From Hymenobacter mucosus (GTDB taxonomy: Bacteria > Bacteroidota > Bacteroidia > Cytophagales > Hymenobacteraceae): a DNA stretch of 64,000 nucleotides. This document shows, one piece after another, positions 58,689 to 64,000 of the stretch. Within the stretch, counting starts at the first letter, position 1, and each line of letters starts with the position of its first letter. The translations under genes were made by a program, and so were the position numbers. The notes below the pieces were generated by a model, which had not been told where the DNA came from, made no database searches, and saw only the letters and a program-made list of their open reading frames with translations. Location of the stretch: positions 1 through 64,000 of the forward strand of contig NZ_FZNS01000007.1 in the NCBI RefSeq assembly GCF_900188255.1, given 5' to 3'.

Positions 58689-59030
58689 AAGCAAAGGGCG
58701 GGTTGAGGCGAAGCTAAGTACCATCATGGCGAGAATAAAAGTATTGATTGTCAAATGAGTAGCTAGGCCTAATGCAGGTCAGAAGTGCGGTGCAAATTCG
58801 CTAGCTAGTTGGCAGGTAAGTGCTTGGGCGAGAGGCTATACTCAGCATCAGGCGAAGGCCCACGGGGTGTAGTGTTGGCGGTTGGTGCCGAATCCATACC
58901 CCCCAATCTCCCAAAATGCCCCCCGGATTTCAGTTCCTCAGAGGCTAGTATTGCCGATGCATCTAGTCTGCCCAGCCGGCGGGCACGCCCTTTTTTAGAT
59001 GCTGTTCTTTTGCAGCTTACTCCCCACCTC
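58689..59030. other. Intergenic region between divergent rhaM and GH2
   Basis: About 340 bp holding two divergent promoters; no clear TAnnTTTG match on either strand. An in-frame extension of the GH2 gene to 58809 is possible but lacks a signal peptide and was not used. Confidence 0.4.
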
Positions 59031-62000
59031 ATGGCCACGTTGCGCTTCCTTACTGCCGCCGTTTTACTTGCTACCAGCGTTGCCCGCGCCCAAACCGCCG
59101 TCAACGAGTGGGAGAACCCCCGCATAATTGACGAGCACAAGGAAAAAGGTCACGCCAGCTTTATGGTGTACGACCAAGCTGCCGACGTGACGTCCAATGA
59201 CTACCGCCGCTCGTCCTATCATCAGTCATTGAACGGGGCGTGGAAGTTTAATTTCGTGGCCCGGCCCGCCGAGCGCCCGACGACCTTTTTCCAGCCCGGC
59301 TTCGATGATGCCAAGTGGAAAACGATTCCGGTGCCCTCCAACTGGGAAATTCAGGGATATGGCACGCCCATCTACACCAACATTACCTACCCCTTCCCTA
59401 AGAACCAGCCCTTCATTGATGCTCGCGACAACCCCGTGGGCACCTACCGGCGGGCGTTTACGGTGCCGGCCGGCTGGGCCGGGCGCGAGGTACTCCTTTC
59501 GTTTGGCTCTATCTCGGGCTACGCGGTAGTGTATGTGAACGGGCAGCGGGTAGGGATGAGTAAGGTGGCCAAGTCGCCAGCGGAGTTTGACATTACGCCT
59601 TACTTGCAGGCGGGTGAAAATCAGCTGGCCGTGCAGGTAATGCGCTGGCACGACGGTAGCTACCTAGAAGACCAGGACTTTTGGCGTCTTTCCGGAATCG
59701 ACCGGGACGTGTACCTCTACAGCTTGCCGAAGCAAACCATTTGGGACTTCTTTACCCACGCCACCCTAGACCCTAGCTACAAAAACGGCCAGTTCTCGGC
59801 CGATGTAACCCTGCGCAATTTTGCACCAGCCGCGGGCACTCCGGCGCGCCTGACGGTGGAAGTGCTGGACGCCGCGGGCAAATCGGTGTTGCGCCAGCAG
59901 CAGCGCGTGGCTGGCGTGGCTGCCAACGGCACGCAAACCATCAAGCTGGCGGGAAACATCAAGCAGGTGCGCCCCTGGACGGCCGAAACGCCCACACTCT
60001 ACCAGTGCCGCCTCACCTTGGAAGATGCCCAGGGCAAAGTATTGGCTGCGACGGGCAGCAAAATTGGCTTTCGCACTGTGGAAATTAAGAATGCTCAGTT
60101 GCTGGTAAATGGCGTGCCCGTGGAAGTGCACGGCGTAAACCGGCACGAGTTGGAGCCAACTACCGGCCGAGTAGTAACGGAGGCCGGCATGCGCAAAGAC
60201 TTGGAGCTGATGAAGCGCTTCAACATCAACGCGGTGCGCACCTCCCACTACCCCAACGACGAGCGGTGGTATGCCCTCTGCGACGAGCTGGGCTTCTACT
60301 TGGTGGATGAGGCCAATATTGAAACCCACGGCTACGGGGCTGAGTTGCAGGGGTGGTTCGACAAGACAGTGCACCCCGCTTACCGCCCCGAGTGGGCGGC
60401 CGCTCATCTAGACCGCATTGAGCGCCTCGTGGAGCGCGACAAGAATCATCCCTCCGTCATCATCTGGAGCCTGGGCAACGAATGCGGTAATGGCCCGGTA
60501 TTTCACGACGCCTACAAGTGGGTGAAGCAGCGCGACCCCAGCCGCCCCGTGCAGTTTGAGCAGGCCGGCGAGCAGGAAAACACCGACATCGTGTGTCCCA
60601 TGTACCCAAGTATGGAATCCATGCGCCGCTACGCCGCGGCTACCGATAAAACCCGCCCCTTCATTATGTGCGAGTACTCGCACGCTATGGGCAACAGCTC
60701 GGGCAATTTTCAGGAATACTGGGACCTGATTCGGAGCAAGCCTCACATGCAAGGCGGCTTTATTTGGGATTGGGTTGATCAGGGCCTGCAAACCAAAACC
60801 ACCGATGGGCGGCCATTCTTTGCCTACGGCGGCGACCTGGGCGGCTACTACCTGCAAAACGACGAGAACTTCTGCGCCAATGGCTTGATAGCCGCCGACC
60901 GTACGCCCCACCCGGGCCTCTACGAAGTGAAGAAAGTGTACCAAGATATCCGCTTCAGTGCGCAAAACGCGGCTCGGGGGCGCCTAACGGTGCACAACGG
61001 TTTCTCCTTTAAAAACCTAGATGGGTATGACTTCCGCTGGGAGCTGCTGCGCAACGGTACGGCCGTGAAAACGGGTACGTTCCGGGTGGGTACCCTGGCG
61101 GCCCGCCAGCAGAAAGAAGTGCAGCTGCTACTTCCCGCGTATACGCCCCAGGCTGGCGCCGAGTACGTGCTCAACGTCATGGCCTTCACGAAGTCGGCTG
61201 CGCCACTAGTGCCGGCGGGCCACGAAGTAGCCCGCGAGCAGTTTGTGCTTACACCCGCTGCTACTTACTTCACGGCGGCTCCGGCAGCTGCTTCTTCGGG
61301 CTCCCTCACCGTGAAGCAGGAAGGTGATAAGCTGACATTTACGGCAGGCGAGGTAAGGGGGGAGTTCAACACCAAGCAAGGCCGCATGACCGACTACCGC
61401 TTACGTAACCAGCGGGTGGTGGATGGCTTTCCCGAGCCCTACTTCTGGCGCGCCCCTACCGATAATGATTTCGGCAGCGGCATGCCGCAGAGCTTGGGTG
61501 CGTGGCGCACGGCCCACGCCGCCCGCCAGGTGCAGAAAGTGACGGTTGGCCAGCAGTCAGCGGCTGGTCTGCCAATCAGGGTAGAATACTTACTGACCGA
61601 CATTGACGCGCCTTACACGGTAGACTACCTCGTTGGGGCAGATGGAGCCGTGCAAGTAACAGCCGCCCTGGATATCAGCGGCAAGGCCCTACCCGAGTTA
61701 CCCCGTTTTGGAATGCGCCTGGAGCTGCCGCGCCGCTTCAACCGCATTCAGTACTACGGCCGTGGGCCCTTCGAGAACTACTCCGACCGTAGTACGGCGG
61801 CTTTGCTGGGTACCTACCAGGATTCGGTGAATGGGCAGTTTACGCGCAACTACATCCGACCCCAGGAGAATGGCTACCGCACCGATGTGCGCTGGGTTAC
61901 ACTTACTAATGCGGAAGGCCTTGGGCTGCGCGTGGAAGGCCAGCAGCAACCCGTTTGCTTTAGCGCATTGCCCTTCCGTACCGAAGACCTGGACCCCGGC

Positions 62001-62198
62001 CTCAGCAAAAAGCAGCAGCACCCCACCGACGTTAAAATGCGCAATGCCGTGACTATGCAAGTAGACCTGAAGCAGCGCGGCGTAGGGGGCGACAACAGCT
62101 GGGGTGCCCTGCCTCACGACCAGTACCGCCTGCTCGACAAGAAGTATAGTTACAGCTACACCCTGCGGCTGATTGATGCAAAGCAACCGCAGCCGTAA
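59031..62198 (+). CDS. GH2 beta-galactosidase (LacZ-like, large form)
   Basis: A 1055-residue secreted enzyme with signal peptide ending near ARAQ (about residue 22). It has the LacZ order: sugar-binding domain (WENPRIIDEHKEKGHA, YHQSLNGAWKFNF), immunoglobulin-like domain, TIM barrel with acid/base Glu484 in VIIWSLGNECGNG and nucleophile Glu548 in PFIMCEYSHAMGNS, and the Bgal small-chain C-terminal domain (RAPTDNDFGSGMPQSLGAW, YYGRGPFENYSDR, GLSKKQQHPTDV). The ATG at 59031 was chosen because it starts the signal peptide. It probably removes beta-galactose from side-chain fragments in the periplasm. It stands alone, divergent from rhaM. Confidence 0.93.
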   Translation: MATLRFLTAAVLLATSVARAQTAVNEWENPRIIDEHKEKGHASFMVYDQAADVTSNDYRRSSYHQSLNGAWKFNFVARPAERPTTFFQPGFDDAKWKTIPVPSNWEIQGYGTPIYTNITYPFPKNQPFIDARDNPVGTYRRAFTVPAGWAGREVLLSFGSISGYAVVYVNGQRVGMSKVAKSPAEFDITPYLQAGENQLAVQVMRWHDGSYLEDQDFWRLSGIDRDVYLYSLPKQTIWDFFTHATLDPSYKNGQFSADVTLRNFAPAAGTPARLTVEVLDAAGKSVLRQQQRVAGVAANGTQTIKLAGNIKQVRPWTAETPTLYQCRLTLEDAQGKVLAATGSKIGFRTVEIKNAQLLVNGVPVEVHGVNRHELEPTTGRVVTEAGMRKDLELMKRFNINAVRTSHYPNDERWYALCDELGFYLVDEANIETHGYGAELQGWFDKTVHPAYRPEWAAAHLDRIERLVERDKNHPSVIIWSLGNECGNGPVFHDAYKWVKQRDPSRPVQFEQAGEQENTDIVCPMYPSMESMRRYAAATDKTRPFIMCEYSHAMGNSSGNFQEYWDLIRSKPHMQGGFIWDWVDQGLQTKTTDGRPFFAYGGDLGGYYLQNDENFCANGLIAADRTPHPGLYEVKKVYQDIRFSAQNAARGRLTVHNGFSFKNLDGYDFRWELLRNGTAVKTGTFRVGTLAARQQKEVQLLLPAYTPQAGAEYVLNVMAFTKSAAPLVPAGHEVAREQFVLTPAATYFTAAPAAASSGSLTVKQEGDKLTFTAGEVRGEFNTKQGRMTDYRLRNQRVVDGFPEPYFWRAPTDNDFGSGMPQSLGAWRTAHAARQVQKVTVGQQSAAGLPIRVEYLLTDIDAPYTVDYLVGADGAVQVTAALDISGKALPELPRFGMRLELPRRFNRIQYYGRGPFENYSDRSTAALLGTYQDSVNGQFTRNYIRPQENGYRTDVRWVTLTNAEGLGLRVEGQQQPVCFSALPFRTEDLDPGLSKKQQHPTDVKMRNAVTMQVDLKQRGVGGDNSWGALPHDQYRLLDKKYSYSYTLRLIDAKQPQP

Positions 62199-62270
62199 TG
62201 TAATGGGCCTCCCAATGAGGAATAAGAGTATACTTTTAGCGGCGTACTCAGCCACGTTATAGCAAGCTGC

Positions 62271-62900
62271 ATGACAAGCAAGGTTTTTCTTGGTAAGAAG
62301 CTATTGGGCATGGTATTGTGCTGCGGTGCTAGTCAGCTGAGCATAGCACAACGCACCGCCCCAGAGCCGCCGCTGGCACCCATACAGTCGCAGGTGCAAC
62401 TTCATGCGTCAACTGTGCAGGTTGTTACCACCAATGCGGATACAACGGTAAATAGGGTGCCTCCCGCTTCAGTTAGGCGAGTTACTGAGTCCCGACCCCA
62501 GCCAATTTTCCTGCTGAATTCCGAGGTGATTATTGCTCCAGATGGCATTCAGCCCGCGGAAATCAAGAAGATAGTAGTATACAAAGGCGGCGATGCTCCC
62601 GCGCAGTGGCATGATTTGGTGACCTACGGCATTATTGACATTGCATCCAAGCAGAAAACTAAGATCAAAAGCCGCACACTGTCCGCAGTTGGCAAGGACC
62701 TTGGCTTGCTAGAGCCAGTGCGTTACACCATAAACGCCATGCCAGTAGCCGCTGCCGACCTCCGTATTGCGCTGGATGCCATTGGTGAAATCAAGATAAC
62801 GCGGGCCACACCTGAAGCCCCCGTTGTTACGGTTGCCATCAGCGTCAGGCCACCGAAGCCTAGTCCCCCGGACCCGCCGGGCACCATTCGCATTCGTTGA
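62271..62900 (+). CDS. Secreted protein with TonB-plug-like segment, unknown function
   Basis: A 209-residue protein with a signal-like N-terminus (LLGMVLCCGASQLSIAQ). The middle reads FLLNSEVIIAPDGIQPAEIKK, then IVVYKGGDAPAQWHDLVTYG and IIDIASKQK. The order 'name of object, then the claim that it leads to a key residue, then G-I-I-D-I' resembles the plug domain of TonB receptors and related proteins in Bacteroidota (IKSIEVLKG...GVIIITTK), but no barrel follows. A proline-rich tail ends the protein. Function not known. It is between GH2 (72 bp) and the BNR_4 gene (30 bp), in the same orientation. Confidence 0.5.
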   Translation: MTSKVFLGKKLLGMVLCCGASQLSIAQRTAPEPPLAPIQSQVQLHASTVQVVTTNADTTVNRVPPASVRRVTESRPQPIFLLNSEVIIAPDGIQPAEIKKIVVYKGGDAPAQWHDLVTYGIIDIASKQKTKIKSRTLSAVGKDLGLLEPVRYTINAMPVAAADLRIALDAIGEIKITRATPEAPVVTVAISVRPPKPSPPDPPGTIRIR

Positions 62901-62930
62901 GGGGCAACGCGCTAACTCTTTTACCTGTTC

Positions 62931-64000
62931 ATGCCTAATCCACGCCTATTCTCTCTACTACTGCTCAGCGGTGCTGCTTTGCTCACCGAACCGGCCGCTG
63001 CCCAAACGCCCGTGGGCCTCGGGTGGGCGCGCAACAACGTGAATGGAGCCGTGTTTCGCAAAAACTCCGTCGTAACCTACCAGCGTGAGCAGTACACCGC
63101 CTACTACGATTCGGTGGGGTACGTAGTGGTGGCAAAGCGCCGCCTACCGGCCGGGCCGTGGCAGGTGCAGCAGACCAAATACAAAGGCAAGGTGCAGGAT
63201 GCGCACAACGTCATTAGCCTAATGGTGGATGGGCAGGGCTACCTGCACGTATCCTTCGACCACCACGGCAACCCGCTGCGCTACTGCCGCAGCACTAAAC
63301 CAGGCAGCCTAGAACTGACGGACCTCCTGCCCATGACTGGGCAACAGGAGCAGAACGTGACGTACCCCGAGTTTCACCGCTTCCCCAACGGCGACCTGCT
63401 ATTCGTGTACCGCGACGGTAGCTCCGGCAATGGCAACATGGTGCTGAACCGCTACACGGCCCACACCCAAACCTGGACGCGCCTGCACAGCGTGCTTATT
63501 GATGGCCAGGGAAAGCGCAATGCTTATTGGCAGGCCTGCCTGGATCCGAAAGGCGCTATTCACGTTTCTTGGGTGTGGCGGGAGTCGCCCAACGTGGCCT
63601 CCAACCACGACATGGCCTACGCCCGCTCCCTGGATGGGGGCAAGACGTGGCAGAAAAGCACCGGCGAAACCTACCAGCTGCCCATCACCGAAGCCAGTGC
63701 CGAGTATGCAGCCCGCATCCCGCAGAATAGCGAGCTAATCAACCAAACCTCCATTACGACGGATGCTGCCGGCATGCCCTACATTGCTACTTACTGGCGC
63801 CCCCAGGGTACGCAAGTGCCGCAGTATCAGTTGATTTACTTATCGGGCAAAGACTGGAAGACCACCCAAATTTCTCAGCGCACTACCCCATTCAGCCTGA
63901 GTGGCGTGGGTACTAAGAAAATTCCGATTTCGCGCCCTCAGTTACTGGTTTCTACTCAAGGGGACAAAACGGCGGCCTACCTGTTATTTCGCGACACGGA
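62931..64000 (+). CDS. BNR_4 seven-bladed propeller enzyme, cut by window edge (rhamnose-glucuronate lyase or alpha-L-rhamnosidase type)
   Basis: The first 356 residues are present. A signal peptide (LLLLSGAALLTEPAAAQ) is followed by NNVNGAVFRKNSVVTYQREQ and KVQDAHNVISLMVDGQGYLH, then VSFDHHGNPLRYCRS, LLFVYRDGSSGNGNMVLNRY and SWVWRESPNVASNHDMAYA. This is the BNR_4 family pattern, shared by GH145 and polysaccharide lyase families PL24, PL25 and PL27. The conserved His and Arg/Tyr residues (HNV, DHHG, RDGSSGNGN) match the active-site region of the group. In an arabinogalactan locus the PL27 rhamnosyl-glucuronate lyase or GH145 type is the natural choice; ulvan lyase is possible. The C-terminus is outside the window. 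Confidence 0.75.
   Translation, partial: MPNPRLFSLLLLSGAALLTEPAAAQTPVGLGWARNNVNGAVFRKNSVVTYQREQYTAYYDSVGYVVVAKRRLPAGPWQVQQTKYKGKVQDAHNVISLMVDGQGYLHVSFDHHGNPLRYCRSTKPGSLELTDLLPMTGQQEQNVTYPEFHRFPNGDLLFVYRDGSSGNGNMVLNRYTAHTQTWTRLHSVLIDGQGKRNAYWQACLDPKGAIHVSWVWRESPNVASNHDMAYARSLDGGKTWQKSTGETYQLPITEASAEYAARIPQNSELINQTSITTDAAGMPYIATYWRPQGTQVPQYQLIYLSGKDWKTTQISQRTTPFSLSGVGTKKIPISRPQLLVSTQGDKTAAYLLFRDT

Overview
The window looks like part of a plasmid, megaplasmid or chromid of a Hymenobacter-like bacterium (Bacteroidota, Cytophagales). Four things point there: SusC/SusD-type outer-membrane proteins, HmuY-type heme uptake, Bacteroidota-style promoters (TTG-N19-TAnnTTTG), and many multi-PAS histidine kinases. 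The extrachromosomal origin is inferred from a complete iteron-type replication and partition block at 1.2-5.3 kb. No tRNA, rRNA, CRISPR array or intact transposon was seen.

Layout. 0-1.1 kb: end of kduD, then kduI (unsaturated uronate catabolism), closed by a strong terminator. 1.2-5.3 kb: Rep_3 initiator repB, its dyad operator, seven direct iterons, an AT-rich stretch and two inverted iterons; a decayed chromate-transporter fragment; a parA operon with a proline-rich partner; a 52-bp perfect palindrome and 12-mer repeats that may be the centromere. 6-10.2 kb: a six-PAS histidine kinase broken by one in-frame TAA, followed by a single-domain response regulator. 10.3-18 kb: a small winged-helix protein, then a complete heme operon (hmuR-Y-T-U-V-S) whose promoter is bracketed by two similar dyads. 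18.3-21.7 kb: a PAS/GAF histidine kinase and a convergent SBBP-repeat protein. 22.3-37.7 kb: a Wzx/Wzy-type exopolysaccharide cluster (response regulator, Wza-like, Wzc-like, flippase, polymerase/ligase, four glycosyltransferases, acyltransferase) containing a three-domain fusion and a histidine-phosphatase pseudoenzyme. 38.3-43.7 kb: a sigma-54 response regulator, a hybrid kinase with Hpt, and a convergent BLUF blue-light sensor. 44.5-64 kb: a polysaccharide utilization locus with a GH2 remnant, GH30, SusD, SusC, GH35, a DUF2264 protein, GH51, L-rhamnose mutarotase, GH2, an unknown secreted protein and a BNR_4 protein cut by the window edge.

How it fits together. The enzyme set of the last 20 kb (beta-1,6-galactanase-type GH30, galactosidases, arabinofuranosidase, rhamnose mutarotase, BNR_4 lyase/rhamnosidase) matches what is needed for rhamnose- and glucuronate-capped arabinogalactan. 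KduI/KduD would process the unsaturated uronate released by a lyase. This is inference from family membership. The exopolysaccharide cluster is followed by a sensory block with a photoreceptor, which suggests, but does not show, light or stress control of capsule or biofilm. Calls come from reading the translations; no similarity search was run.
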